Source of the DNA: Pantoea sp. At-9b
Lineage (GTDB): Bacteria > Pseudomonadota > Gammaproteobacteria > Enterobacterales > Enterobacteriaceae
Assembly (NCBI RefSeq): GCF_000175935.2
Contig: NC_014837.1
Location: 4,030,001-4,094,000 of the forward strand
Direction: 5' to 3'
Length of the DNA stretch: 64,000 nt
Shown piece after piece: positions 50,168-58,073 of the stretch. Numbering within the stretch: the stretch's first letter is position 1; the number at the start of each line of letters is the position of its first letter. A program made the translations under genes and the position numbers. The notes under the pieces are model-generated. The model had not been told where the DNA came from. It did no database searches and saw only the letters and a program-made list of their open reading frames with translations.

Positions 50168-51673
50168 ATGAAAATTCGTAGGAAACGTGTAAAACCGATC
50201 GGGCTGGATGATGTCACCATCATCGACGATGCCCGTTTACGTAAGGCCATCACCGCGGCATCTCTGGGTAACGCGATGGAATGGTTCGATTTTGGTGTCT
50301 ATGGCTTTGTGGCATATGCGCTGGGTAAAGTATTTTTCCCGGATGCCACGCCCGGCATTCAGATGATCGCCGCACTGGCGACCTTCTCCGTGCCGTTCCT
50401 GATCCGTCCGCTGGGTGGCCTGTTCTTCGGCATGCTGGGGGATAAATACGGTCGACAGAAAATTCTCTCCATCACCATCGTCATCATGTCGCTCAGTACC
50501 TTCTGTATCGGCCTGATCCCTTCATACGCCTCTATCGGCATTTGGGCACCGGTACTGCTGCTGATCGCCAAAATGGCCCAGGGCTTCTCGGTGGGCGGTG
50601 AATATACCGGTGCCTCGATCTTCGTTGCCGAATACTCGCCGGATCGGAAGCGCGGCTTTATGGGCAGCTGGCTGGATTTCGGCTCCATCGCCGGTTTCGT
50701 GTTGGGGGCGGGTCTGGTGGTACTGATCTCCACCCTTATCGGGGAGGAGCACTTCCTGGAGTGGGGCTGGCGTCTGCCGTTCTTCCTTGCGCTGCCGTTA
50801 GGCATTATTGGCCTGTATCTGCGCCACGCTCTGGAGGAGACCCCGGCGTTCCAACAGCATGTCGACAAGCTGGAACAGGGGGATCGTGACGGTCTGCGCG
50901 ACGGCCCGAAAGTCTCGTTTAAAGAGATCGCCAGCAAGCACTGGAAAAGCCTGCTGGCCTGCGTGGGGCTGGTGATTGCCACTAACGTCACCTATTACAT
51001 GCTGTTGACCTATATGCCGAGCTACCTGTCGCATAACCTGCACTACTCGGAAGATCACGGCGTGCTGATTATCATCGCCATTATGATCGGGATGCTGTTT
51101 GTGCAGCCGGTGATGGGGATGCTGAGTGACCGTTTTGGCCGCCGTCCGTTTGTCATTATCGGTAGTATCGCGCTGTTCATCTGCTCCATCCCGGCATTTA
51201 TGCTGATCAACAGCGGCGTGATTGGGCTGATTTTTGCCGGTCTGTTGCTGCTGGCGGTGATCCTGAATGCCTTTACCGGCGTGATGGCCTCCTCGCTACC
51301 CGCCATGTTCCCGACCCATATCCGCTACAGCGCGTTGGCCAGCGCCTTCAACATTTCGGTGCTGGTTGCCGGTCTGACGCCGACCGCCGCCGCCTGGCTG
51401 GTCGAGTCCACCAATAACCTCTATATGCCAGCGTACTATTTGATGGTGATTGCGGTGATTGGTTTGGTCACTGGCCTGTATATGAAAGAGACGGCGAATA
51501 AACCGCTGATTGGTGCGACACCTGCGGCATCTGACATTGAAGAAGCACGTGAAATTCTCCAGGAACATCACGACAACATTGAGCAGAAAATCGAAGATAT
51601 CGATGCTGAGATCGCAAAACTGGAAGCGAAGCGTAAAAATCTGGTGCAGCAGCACCCGGATATCAACGAGTAA
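50168..51673 (+). CDS. proP: Proline/glycine betaine osmosensing symporter ProP
   Basis: The 501-residue MFS transporter brings proline, glycine betaine and other osmoprotectants into the cell with protons when external osmolarity rises. The sequence follows E. coli ProP (500) almost throughout: AITAASLGNAMEWFDFGVYGFVAYALGKVFFP, SVGGEYTGASIFVAEYSPDRKRGFMG. The C-terminal tail (from about residue 455) forms the antiparallel coiled coil that tunes the osmotic response (DIEEAREILQEHHDNIEQKIEDIDAEIAKLEAKRK). The ATG at 50168 is chosen for the conserved start; the frame is open far upstream without family similarity. Confidence 0.97.
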   Translation: MKIRRKRVKPIGLDDVTIIDDARLRKAITAASLGNAMEWFDFGVYGFVAYALGKVFFPDATPGIQMIAALATFSVPFLIRPLGGLFFGMLGDKYGRQKILSITIVIMSLSTFCIGLIPSYASIGIWAPVLLLIAKMAQGFSVGGEYTGASIFVAEYSPDRKRGFMGSWLDFGSIAGFVLGAGLVVLISTLIGEEHFLEWGWRLPFFLALPLGIIGLYLRHALEETPAFQQHVDKLEQGDRDGLRDGPKVSFKEIASKHWKSLLACVGLVIATNVTYYMLLTYMPSYLSHNLHYSEDHGVLIIIAIMIGMLFVQPVMGMLSDRFGRRPFVIIGSIALFICSIPAFMLINSGVIGLIFAGLLLLAVILNAFTGVMASSLPAMFPTHIRYSALASAFNISVLVAGLTPTAAAWLVESTNNLYMPAYYLMVIAVIGLVTGLYMKETANKPLIGATPAASDIEEAREILQEHHDNIEQKIEDIDAEIAKLEAKRKNLVQQHPDINE

Positions 51674-51682
51674 TTCCCCGCC

Positions 51683-51706
51683 ACTCCCGCTCCGGCGGGA
51701 GTTTTC
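51683..51706 (+). terminator. proP terminator
   Basis: ACTCCCGC and GCGGGAGT form perfect 8-bp arms around a TCCG loop, followed by TTTTC (the last base of the right arm is the first T). It starts 9 bp after the proP stop, a classical rho-independent terminator. Confidence 0.88.
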
Positions 51707-51788
51707 ATGTACTGCGCAGCACACAAACCTTCATCGACCAGCGTGAAAAGGAGTAGACTGTCGCTACTTTTTTCACCTGTAAGTAAGA

Positions 51789-52772
51789 ATGAGCATGTCT
51801 GATTTTTCCCTTATCCAGCGTCCAAGAAGGCTGCGTAAAAGCGCCGCGATGCGTGAAATGTTCCAGGAAACCAGCCTGAGCCTCAGCGATTTGGCCCTGC
51901 CGATCTTCGTTGAAGAAGGGGTGGACGATTACAAACCCATTACCGCGATGCCCGGCGTGATGCGTATTCCAGAAAAACGCTTGGCATATGAAATCGAACG
52001 TATCGCCAAAGCGGGTATCCGTTCGGTGATGACCTTCGGTATCTCACATCATACCGATGCCACCGGCAGCGATGCCTGGAACGAAAACGGTCTGGTGGCG
52101 CGTATGTCGCGTATCTGCAAAGAAACCGTGCCGGAAATGATCGTCATGTCCGACACCTGTTTCTGCGAATACACCAGTCACGGCCACTGCGGTGTGCTGT
52201 GCGACCACGGCGTCGATAACGATGCAACCCTGATTAACCTTGGCAAGCAAGCGGTGGTTGCTGCACAAGCCGGTGCCGATTTTATTGCACCGTCAGCCGC
52301 GATGGACGGCCAGGTTAAAGCCATTCGCCAGGCACTCGACGCCGCCGGGTTTACCGATACCGCGATCATGTCGTACTCCACCAAGTTTGCCTCCTCCTTC
52401 TATGGCCCGTTCCGTGAAGCGGCGGGGACGGCACTGAAAGGCGATCGCAAAACTTATCAGATGAATCCGATGAACCGCCGCGAAGCGATTCGCGAGTCGC
52501 TGATTGATGAAGCGGAAGGGGCCGATTCGCTGATGGTGAAACCAGCCGGAGCCTACCTCGACATCCTGCGTGATATCCGCGAGCGCACTACGCTGCCGCT
52601 GGCGGCCTACCAGGTCAGTGGTGAATACGCGATGATCAAATTCGCCGCACAAGCCGGTGCCATTGATGAACGCAATGTGGTGCTGGAAAGCCTTGGTGCC
52701 ATTAAGCGCGCCGGTGCCGATCTGATTTTCAGTTATTTTGCCCTTGATCTCGCCGAGCAAAAAATGCTCTGA
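51789..52772 (+). CDS. hemB: Delta-aminolevulinic acid dehydratase (porphobilinogen synthase)
   Basis: The 327-residue cytosolic enzyme joins two 5-aminolevulinate molecules to porphobilinogen in haem synthesis (EC 4.2.1.24). Active-site lysines are in [18 protein letters not shown] and [11 protein letters not shown]; the zinc-binding cysteines are in [18 protein letters not shown]. The ATG at 51789 gives [16 protein letters not shown]; an ATG two codons later is equally plausible, as the ribosome site is weak for both. A terminator follows. Confidence 0.97.
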   Translation: MSMSDFSLIQRPRRLRKSAAMREMFQETSLSLSDLALPIFVEEGVDDYKPITAMPGVMRIPEKRLAYEIERIAKAGIRSVMTFGISHHTDATGSDAWNENGLVARMSRICKETVPEMIVMSDTCFCEYTSHGHCGVLCDHGVDNDATLINLGKQAVVAAQAGADFIAPSAAMDGQVKAIRQALDAAGFTDTAIMSYSTKFASSFYGPFREAAGTALKGDRKTYQMNPMNRREAIRESLIDEAEGADSLMVKPAGAYLDILRDIRERTTLPLAAYQVSGEYAMIKFAAQAGAIDERNVVLESLGAIKRAGADLIFSYFALDLAEQKML

Positions 52773-52782
52773 TCACCGTTAC

Positions 52783-52814
52783 GCTTATCAGCCGTTTTTT
52801 GGCGGCTGGTAAGC
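52783..52814 (+). terminator. hemB terminator-like hairpin
   Basis: GCTTATCAGCCG pairs with 52803-52814 over 12 positions with one G-U pair; the loop holds six T residues. It starts 10 bp after hemB. Confidence 0.6.
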
Positions 52815-52886
52815 TATTACGGCCATCTTTATTTGTGGCACAACACCAGTTCTGTCGTACCTGCATCTAATAAGAAGAGTAACGCG

Positions 52887-53855
52887 ATGAAAGCACCTGC
52901 ACTGCCCGCAGACGAGTCATATCGTCTGGCTCAGTTACGTGCGCTCAACATTCTGCATACCCCGGCAGAAGAGCGTTTTGACCGTCTGACCCGCCTCGCC
53001 CGTCGTCTGTTCGGCGTGCCGATTGCGCTGGTAAGCCTGCTGGAGGAGGACCACCAATGGTTCAAATCTATTGCGGGCCAGTCCGGCGAAACGGCACCGC
53101 GCAATACTTCCTTTTGCGGCCATGCCATCCTGCAGGATGATGTGATGGTGGTGGAGAACGCGCTGGACGACGATCGCTTTTACGATAATCCCTTAGTCAC
53201 TGGCGAGAACCCGGTGCGCTTCTATGCGGGTTGCCCGCTGCGTACCCCTGCCGGTGCCAAAGTCGGCACGCTCTGTATCGTCGACCACCAGGCACGTTCG
53301 TTTGATGCCGATGATTGCCACACACTGCGCGATCTGGCGGCGATGGCGGAAGCTGAACTGATCGCCTTTCAAACCGCAACCTCCGACGAACTGACGCAAA
53401 TCACCAACCGCCGTGGCTTTATGACGCTGGGACAACTGGCGTTGAACGAATGCCAGGTGAAACAGTTGCCCGCCAGCCTGACGTTTCTCGATCTCGACCG
53501 CTTTAAAGAGATTAACGACACCCTCGGCCATCGCGAAGGCGACCGTGCGTTGATGGATTTTGCCGATGCCATGAAGGTGAGTTTCCGTCATGCGGACCTG
53601 TTTGCCCGCTTAGGGGGAGATGAGTTTGTGGTGCTGTTTAACGGCCTGCAACAGGCGGATGCCGAAGGGGTACTGGCGCGCTTTGATCGCCTGTTGCAAA
53701 AACAGACGCATGACCTGAACCGCCGTTATCAGCTGCATTTTTCGTCCGGTATCGTCGAGTTCGATCCGCACCATCCGCTGGCGCTGGAGCAGTTGCTGGA
53801 AAGCAGCGACGAACGCATGTACGCCACCAAAAAATTGCGTAAGCAGGCACGATAA
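52887..53855 (+). CDS. GAF-GGDEF diguanylate cyclase
   Basis: The 322-residue protein has an N-terminal GAF domain (about residues 25-155: FDRLTRLARRLFGVPIALVSLLEEDHQWFKS, NTSFCGHAIL, GTLCIVD) and a C-terminal GGDEF domain (about 165-320). The active site RLGGDEFVVLF is intact, and the inhibitory I-site RHAD sits five residues before it, so product feedback is expected. It should make cyclic-di-GMP from two GTP in the cytosol in response to an unknown GAF ligand. The ATG at 52887 has AGAAGAG upstream; the longer frame offers no conserved sequence. Confidence 0.92.
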   Translation: MKAPALPADESYRLAQLRALNILHTPAEERFDRLTRLARRLFGVPIALVSLLEEDHQWFKSIAGQSGETAPRNTSFCGHAILQDDVMVVENALDDDRFYDNPLVTGENPVRFYAGCPLRTPAGAKVGTLCIVDHQARSFDADDCHTLRDLAAMAEAELIAFQTATSDELTQITNRRGFMTLGQLALNECQVKQLPASLTFLDLDRFKEINDTLGHREGDRALMDFADAMKVSFRHADLFARLGGDEFVVLFNGLQQADAEGVLARFDRLLQKQTHDLNRRYQLHFSSGIVEFDPHHPLALEQLLESSDERMYATKKLRKQAR

Positions 53856-53872
53856 ATCGCGCGGTATTGCCC

Positions 53873-54880
53873 CTACCGCGCTAACGCGTCAAGCAAGGTC
53901 TGGTTAAACTTCTGCGGTTCTTCCATTTGTGGCGCATGCCCCATGCCGGGGAATTCAATCAGGCGCGCACCCGGAATCAGTTTTGCTACCTGTTTCCCCA
54001 GCACGTTGTAATGCCCCAGTTGTGCTTTCACGGCTGGGGGGGCGATATCGCTGCCAATCGCGGTGGTATCAGAGGTGCCGATCATCAAGGTGGTCGGCAC
54101 GCGCAGATCCTTGAATTCGTAGTACACCGGCTGAGTAAAAATCATGTCGTAGATCAGCGCCGAGTTCCAGGCGACTTTTTGATGTCCCGGGCCACTGTTC
54201 AGCCCGGCCAGCATATCGACCCATTTGTCATATTCCGGCTTCCACTGGCCGACGTAATAGGTCTGCTGTTCGTACTTTTTGATACCCGCAGCATTGAGCT
54301 TCAGCTCGCGCTGATACCACTGATCCACCGAACGCCAGGGTGCCCCTTTCGCTTTCCAGTCTTCCAGGCCAATGGGGTTCACCAGCACCAGTTTTTGCGT
54401 TTGCTGCGGATACATCAAGGCATAGCGTGTCGCCAGCATGCCACCGGTGGAGTGGCCGACAATCACCGCTTTATCGACACCCAGTTGCTGCAATAACTGA
54501 TGGGTGTTTTGCGCCAGTTGCTGGAAGGTGTATTGATAATTCGCCGGTTTACTGGAGCTACAGAAGCCAATCTGGTCCGGGGCGACCACGCGATAACCCT
54601 GCTGGCTCAATGCCTTGATGGTATCTTCCCAGGTCGCGCCGCAGAAGTTTTTACCGTGCATCAGCACCACGGTCTGGCCATTGGCATGCTGTGTGGGCGG
54701 CACATCCATATACCCCATGCTGAGCGTCTGCTGCTGGGAGGGGAAGGTAAAGTGCTGCAACGGATAAGGATACTGGAATCCTTCCAGTTGTTCGCCATAG
54801 ACATTGGCGGCCAGCGCCGATGCGCTGCTCATCAGCATGAGTGAAGAGATCAATAACTTCATGGGTAAACGTAACGCCAT
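53873..54880 (-). CDS. Secreted alpha/beta hydrolase
   Basis: The 335-residue protein begins with a signal peptide (LLISSLMLMSSASALAANVYG, cut after SALA) and is probably periplasmic. The hydrolase core shows VVLMHGKNFCGATWED, the nucleophile elbow VGHSTGGMLATRYA, and the catalytic His in FPGMGHAPQMEEP. Substrate and pathway are unknown. AGGAG precedes ATG 54880; an internal ATG six codons later would give a shorter signal peptide. Its stop lies 17 bp from that of the GGDEF gene (convergent). Confidence 0.85.
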   Translation of the reverse strand: MALRLPMKLLISSLMLMSSASALAANVYGEQLEGFQYPYPLQHFTFPSQQQTLSMGYMDVPPTQHANGQTVVLMHGKNFCGATWEDTIKALSQQGYRVVAPDQIGFCSSSKPANYQYTFQQLAQNTHQLLQQLGVDKAVIVGHSTGGMLATRYALMYPQQTQKLVLVNPIGLEDWKAKGAPWRSVDQWYQRELKLNAAGIKKYEQQTYYVGQWKPEYDKWVDMLAGLNSGPGHQKVAWNSALIYDMIFTQPVYYEFKDLRVPTTLMIGTSDTTAIGSDIAPPAVKAQLGHYNVLGKQVAKLIPGARLIEFPGMGHAPQMEEPQKFNQTLLDALAR

Positions 54881-55186
54881 CAGGACATCTCCTGTCAGGG
54901 CAAAGCGTCGAGTGTGGCATGTTACGCGTATCGCTGTATTGATGGGCCGTGCCATCAGTAAATTTCTCTGATGTATAAAGGTTTTGGGATTTTACGTTAA
55001 CTAATTCGGGTTAGTGACGGATATTTCCTCAACAAATAAACAACATATAACGGTCAAATCTCACGAACTGCGAGAATAGTCTGATAGCAGAAAAATAAAC
55101 CTCAACTTCCTGATAAAACTTTACGTAACAAGGCACACAGAAAGATAAGTTAAATTACACTGTGCGCACTGACCTGGAGGTGCTAT
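54881..55186. other. 306-bp AT-rich divergent promoter region
   Basis: This gap lies between the leftward hydrolase gene and the rightward MarA-like gene. It is clearly richer in A/T than the surrounding genes, as expected for two promoters. I find no strong hairpin, gene or recognisable operator. The MarA-like gene has a GGAGG ribosome site at its right edge (about 55175-55179). Confidence 0.5.
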
Positions 55187-55681
55187 ATGCAAGAGAGAAA
55201 GTACAATGAGGGTGTCATTCTCGCCGTAACGGATTGGATTGTTGAAAACTTAGATCAGCGTTTGAGCATTGATGATATTGCGCAAAAATCTGGTTATTCA
55301 AAATGGTATTTGCAGAAACTTTTTGCCCGTTGCCACAATGAAACCCTGGCACGTTATATTCGCAAAAAGAAACTGGCCGCCTGTGTTGTCGAGCTGAAAA
55401 ATAGCGAAGCAACCATTATCAGCCTGGCCGTAAAATACCATTTTGAAAGCCAGCAATCTTTTACCCGCTCTTTTAAACAGATGATGGGTTGTACACCGCT
55501 TTCATGCCGTAAAAAGCAATTAAGCGGAGAGCGGCAACAGCAACTGGCAGACTGTGAGGATCCTTGCGTATTATGTCGCCTGGAATCCGTCGCCAATAGT
55601 CAGGAGATGCCGGACATCCTGCCGCCACCGGTGCGGCCTGGTAAGTTCCCGGTGCGTCGAATTGACTGTGTGATGCAATAA
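55187..55681 (+). CDS. Small AraC-family regulator (MarA/SoxS-like) with cysteine-rich tail
   Basis: The 164-residue protein consists of two AraC helix-turn-helix motifs at about residues 12-108 (LSIDDIAQKSGYSKWYLQKLFARCHNETLARYIRKKKL; IISLAVKYHFESQQSFTRSFKQMMGCTPLSCRKK), as in MarA, SoxS, RamA and Rob, which activate stress and efflux genes as monomers. Unlike those, it carries an extra tail of about 55 residues with Cys123-x3-Cys127-x2-Cys130 and Cys161, in addition to Cys49, 66, 102 and 107. A metal or redox sensing role is inference. GGAGG precedes the ATG and a strong terminator follows. Confidence 0.85.
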   Translation: MQERKYNEGVILAVTDWIVENLDQRLSIDDIAQKSGYSKWYLQKLFARCHNETLARYIRKKKLAACVVELKNSEATIISLAVKYHFESQQSFTRSFKQMMGCTPLSCRKKQLSGERQQQLADCEDPCVLCRLESVANSQEMPDILPPPVRPGKFPVRRIDCVMQ

Positions 55682-55682
55682 T

Positions 55683-55710
55683 AAAAAGCGCGATTATCGC
55701 GCTTTTTTTT
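55683..55710 (+). terminator. Terminator of the MarA-like gene
   Basis: AAAAAGCGCGA pairs with TCGCGCTTTTT across a 3-nt loop and continues into a run of eight T. It begins directly at the gene's stop. Confidence 0.93.
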
Positions 55711-55730
55711 GCGCTGAAAAAAGGCCATAA

Positions 55731-55754
55731 AAAAAGCCCCTTACGGGGCTTTTT
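55731..55754. terminator. Terminator of the DUF1471 gene (bidirectional)
   Basis: AAAAAGCCCC and GGGGCTTTTT form 10-bp arms around a TTAC loop, 3 bp beyond the DUF1471 stop. A and T runs on both sides allow termination in either direction. Confidence 0.92.
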
Positions 55755-55757
55755 ACG

Positions 55758-56030
55758 TTACTTGTAAACTTGGGCTACTGCGTCAAAATTATTCCCGTGC
55801 TGGCGCGCTGCTTCCACCACATAATATTTTCCGCCTTTTTCATCCGCCATTTCTGACAGACGCTGATGCAGATCCATCGGCGAGCTAATGGCACCGCCAG
55901 TATCGGACACGCTAATATTTCCCAGCGACTCAAGTTTAAAGTGTTCCGCTTCCTGTGCAGAAATATTATTGGCAGCCATCACCGGTACACTCGCACCGAA
56001 CAGCAACGCAGACAGAATATATTTTTTCAT
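55758..56030 (-). CDS. DUF1471 (YdgH/BhsA-type) small periplasmic protein
   Basis: The 90-residue product has a signal peptide (MKKYILSALLFGASVPVMAA) and a DUF1471 core (LESLGNISVSDTGGAISSPMDLHQRLSEMADEKGGKYYVVEAARQHGNNFDAVAQVYK). It is a paralogue of the protein at 11396-11665: both end AxVYK and share SPMDxxxxLSxxADEKGGKYxxV. Family members in E. coli respond to oxidative, acid or copper stress and affect surface properties; its location between a stress-type regulator and the nickel/cobalt pump suggests a stress role here too, by inference. Confidence 0.85.
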   Translation of the reverse strand: MKKYILSALLFGASVPVMAANNISAQEAEHFKLESLGNISVSDTGGAISSPMDLHQRLSEMADEKGGKYYVVEAARQHGNNFDAVAQVYK

Positions 56031-56159
56031 CAGCTCGTCCTCTTCAATTGTCGTGGTAATTTTCTATGGCTATTGTCTAATTTACCACCAACGAACATTG
56101 ATCTTTTTGAGCGCTTATTATCCAGATTTAATATTTTTTATTACGAGCTGAACCTATTC

Positions 56160-56181
56160 GTAGCGGCGCGATTTATCGCGC
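56160..56181 (+). repeat. GTAG-type REP sequence
   Basis: An exact third copy of the 22-nt unit found at 3540 and 47139. It lies in the 3' untranslated side of the small membrane-protein gene, 8 bp past its stop. Confidence 0.75.
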
Positions 56182-56189
56182 CAATCCGT

Positions 56190-56540
56190 TTAGCCCTGCA
56201 ATTCCTGGCCCGGTAATAATTTTTCCGACATCAGACGGCGGCATTCGGTACGATCCTGATGGGCCTGTTGTTGCCGTTCCGGTGACAGACCCTGCCACAC
56301 CATTTGCAGATGTTCACCAAGGCCACGCTGGAAGTGAATTTTTTGCAGCGCATAGTCTGAATTGCTGCCTTCAATAATCTGCTGCATATCCTGCACCGAA
56401 TTACTGCGTCCATCGTGGGTCAGCGTACAAAACATCGCGATGTAATACGCCTTGTCCTCATCACTGTAATGCGGCGTAAACCACCAGACGAGGGCGCTGA
56501 TGATGATCAGCAGCGGCAGGATAAATTTTAGTTTTAACAT
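56190..56540 (-). CDS. Hypothetical membrane-anchored protein next to rcnA
   Basis: I do not recognise this 116-residue protein. It begins with a hydrophobic segment (LKFILPLLIIISALVWWF) that should anchor it in the inner membrane with the rest outside. The remainder is polar and helical, with two cysteines (FCTLTHDG and RTECRRL) and a Gln-rich stretch (SPERQQQAHQD). The start is uncertain: ATG 56540 or ATG 56549, neither with a good ribosome site. It lies 60 bp downstream of rcnA on the same strand, so it may be co-transcribed, and a role near metal efflux is possible but unproven. Confidence 0.6.
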   Translation of the reverse strand: MLKLKFILPLLIIISALVWWFTPHYSDEDKAYYIAMFCTLTHDGRSNSVQDMQQIIEGSNSDYALQKIHFQRGLGEHLQMVWQGLSPERQQQAHQDRTECRRLMSEKLLPGQELQG

Positions 56541-56600
56541 GGAGAACATAACCAAATGGAAAAAAACGCCGCGATGGTACCAGATTCGCGGCATTACGGT

Positions 56601-57677
56601 TTAGTGCATGATGCCGTTCAGTCCGTGATAGCCCATGTAGAGCGCCACCAACGCGATCAGGGTGCCGGAGAACCAGGGCGCGCGGCGTGCCAGAGTATCC
56701 AGTCCCTGCCAGCGCTGGGTCGCTTTCTGCACGCTTAATGCCGCAGCAGCACCAACGCCCACCAGGGTGAGGGCCAGCCCAATACTGAAGCACAGGACCA
56801 GCGCAGCCCCGAGGCTGAAGGCTTTCACCTGAATACACAGCAGCAGCACGGTGATGGCCGCCGGACAGGGGATCAGGCCACCGGTTAAACCAAACAGAAT
56901 GATCTGCCCGTTGGTCACTTCACGGCTGGCAAACCGCTTTTTGATGTCGCTGGCGTGGGTACGCTCATGCGCATCCTGAAAACTCCCGTCGTTCTCACCC
57001 GGTGCGTGCTGTACTTCCCCCTGCTGCCAGCTCACATCGTAATCATGCGAATGGCCACCATGACCGAGTGACAGGCGCGCATTGAAGGTATGTGGCTGTG
57101 GCACCGCCAGCGTCGATTGCAGGACACCGTCTTGTGCGGCGAAGGTAAAGATCTGCGAGAACCCCATGCCGCGCCGGGTCGCGACACTGACTTGATTGGC
57201 CTGCCATGCTGCACCATCCAGAGTACGCAGTTGCCAGTAACCTTGATGCAGCGCCAGCTCAACATGACCGTGGCCGGTATCAATCACCTGCGCATCTGGC
57301 CGACGATCGTGCTGATGTTGCTTACGTTGTTGCTCGCTTTGCCAGGTGCGCCAAATCATCCATAACGCGGTTGCCAGAATGATAATGGCAGAAATCAACT
57401 GAAACCAGGGTTCGGCGGTATCGGCCGTCAGCTTGCGGCTGACGTACATGCCGCCTAACGCGATCAGCCAGACGATCAGCGTATGCGACAGCGTTGCCGC
57501 CAACCCCAGCATCACCGCCTGTTTTACCGTGCCGCGAATCGCTACGATAAACGCTGCCATCATGGTTTTCGAATGGCCCGGCTCCAGGCCATGTAGCGCG
57601 CCAAGTAAAATCGCGCTGGGGATAAACAGCCAAGCGCTGGAAGTGCCCTGACTCAGCAGTGCTGCAAAATCGGTCAT
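56601..57677 (-). CDS. rcnA: Nickel/cobalt efflux protein RcnA with enlarged loop
   Basis: The 358-residue inner-membrane exporter has the RcnA halves AILLGALHGLEPGHSKTMMAAFIVAIRGTVKQAVMLGLAATLSHT and REVTNGQIILFGLTGGLIPCPAAITVLL. E. coli RcnA is 274 residues and has a His-packed loop between these halves. Here the loop (about residues 113-234) is near 120 residues, with fewer clustered His (HQH, GHGH, HGGHSH) and a beta-rich segment (GYWQLRTLDGAAWQANQVSV). The ATG at 57677 matches the E. coli start. It is divergent from rcnR with a perfect palindromic operator between. Confidence 0.93.
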   Translation of the reverse strand: MTDFAALLSQGTSSAWLFIPSAILLGALHGLEPGHSKTMMAAFIVAIRGTVKQAVMLGLAATLSHTLIVWLIALGGMYVSRKLTADTAEPWFQLISAIIILATALWMIWRTWQSEQQRKQHQHDRRPDAQVIDTGHGHVELALHQGYWQLRTLDGAAWQANQVSVATRRGMGFSQIFTFAAQDGVLQSTLAVPQPHTFNARLSLGHGGHSHDYDVSWQQGEVQHAPGENDGSFQDAHERTHASDIKKRFASREVTNGQIILFGLTGGLIPCPAAITVLLLCIQVKAFSLGAALVLCFSIGLALTLVGVGAAAALSVQKATQRWQGLDTLARRAPWFSGTLIALVALYMGYHGLNGIMH

Positions 57678-57737
57678 GATTTTTCTCATTGAATTAAAAA
57701 AACAGCGCGACAGATGCATTTGTCTGACACCAATAAT

Positions 57738-57759
57738 ATACTATACCCCACTATAGTAT
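57738..57759. promoter_or_regulatory. RcnR operator
   Basis: ATACTATA and TATAGTAT form perfect 8-bp arms around the C-rich spacer CCCCAC. TACT/AGTA ends flanking a G/C tract are the hallmark of RcnR and related CsoR-family operators. It lies 20 bp before the rcnR start and about 60 bp before rcnA, so one site can control both. Confidence 0.85.
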
Positions 57760-57779
57760 TGATCAACGGACTTCACGCT

Positions 57780-58055
57780 ATGTCTCATACCCAGAAAGAC
57801 CAAAAGAAGCTGCTGGCGCGCGTGCGCCGTATCAAAGGCCAGACTGAATCACTGGAAAAAGCGCTGGTCGCCGGGGAAGAGTGTCTGAAGGTATTGCAGC
57901 AGGTCGCTGCGGTGCGTGGGGCCATTAACGGGCTGATGAGTGAGTTACTGGAAGGCCATATCCGCGAGCACCTGATGAATCCGCACGCCAGCGAGCAAGA
58001 GCGCACCACCGATATGGAGCAGATTATTGCGGTGGTGCGGAGTTATATGAAGTAA
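57780..58055 (+). CDS. rcnR: Nickel/cobalt-responsive repressor RcnR
   Basis: The 91-residue all-helical CsoR-family protein represses rcnA until Ni(II) or Co(II) binds. All four metal-ligand positions known for E. coli RcnR are present at the same numbers: His3, Cys35, His60 and His64. His64 and His3 separate it from formaldehyde sensor FrmR. The ATG at 57780 places His3 correctly; an upstream in-frame start would run through the operator. Confidence 0.95.
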   Translation: MSHTQKDQKKLLARVRRIKGQTESLEKALVAGEECLKVLQQVAAVRGAINGLMSELLEGHIREHLMNPHASEQERTTDMEQIIAVVRSYMK

Positions 58056-58073
58056 CGCTAGCGCGTATTTATC

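Noticed and set aside
53840..53875. Possible REP copy at the end of the GGDEF gene
   Set aside because: GATAAATCGCGC and a nearby CCTAC resemble the repeat, but the intervening bases do not match and part lies inside the coding sequence.
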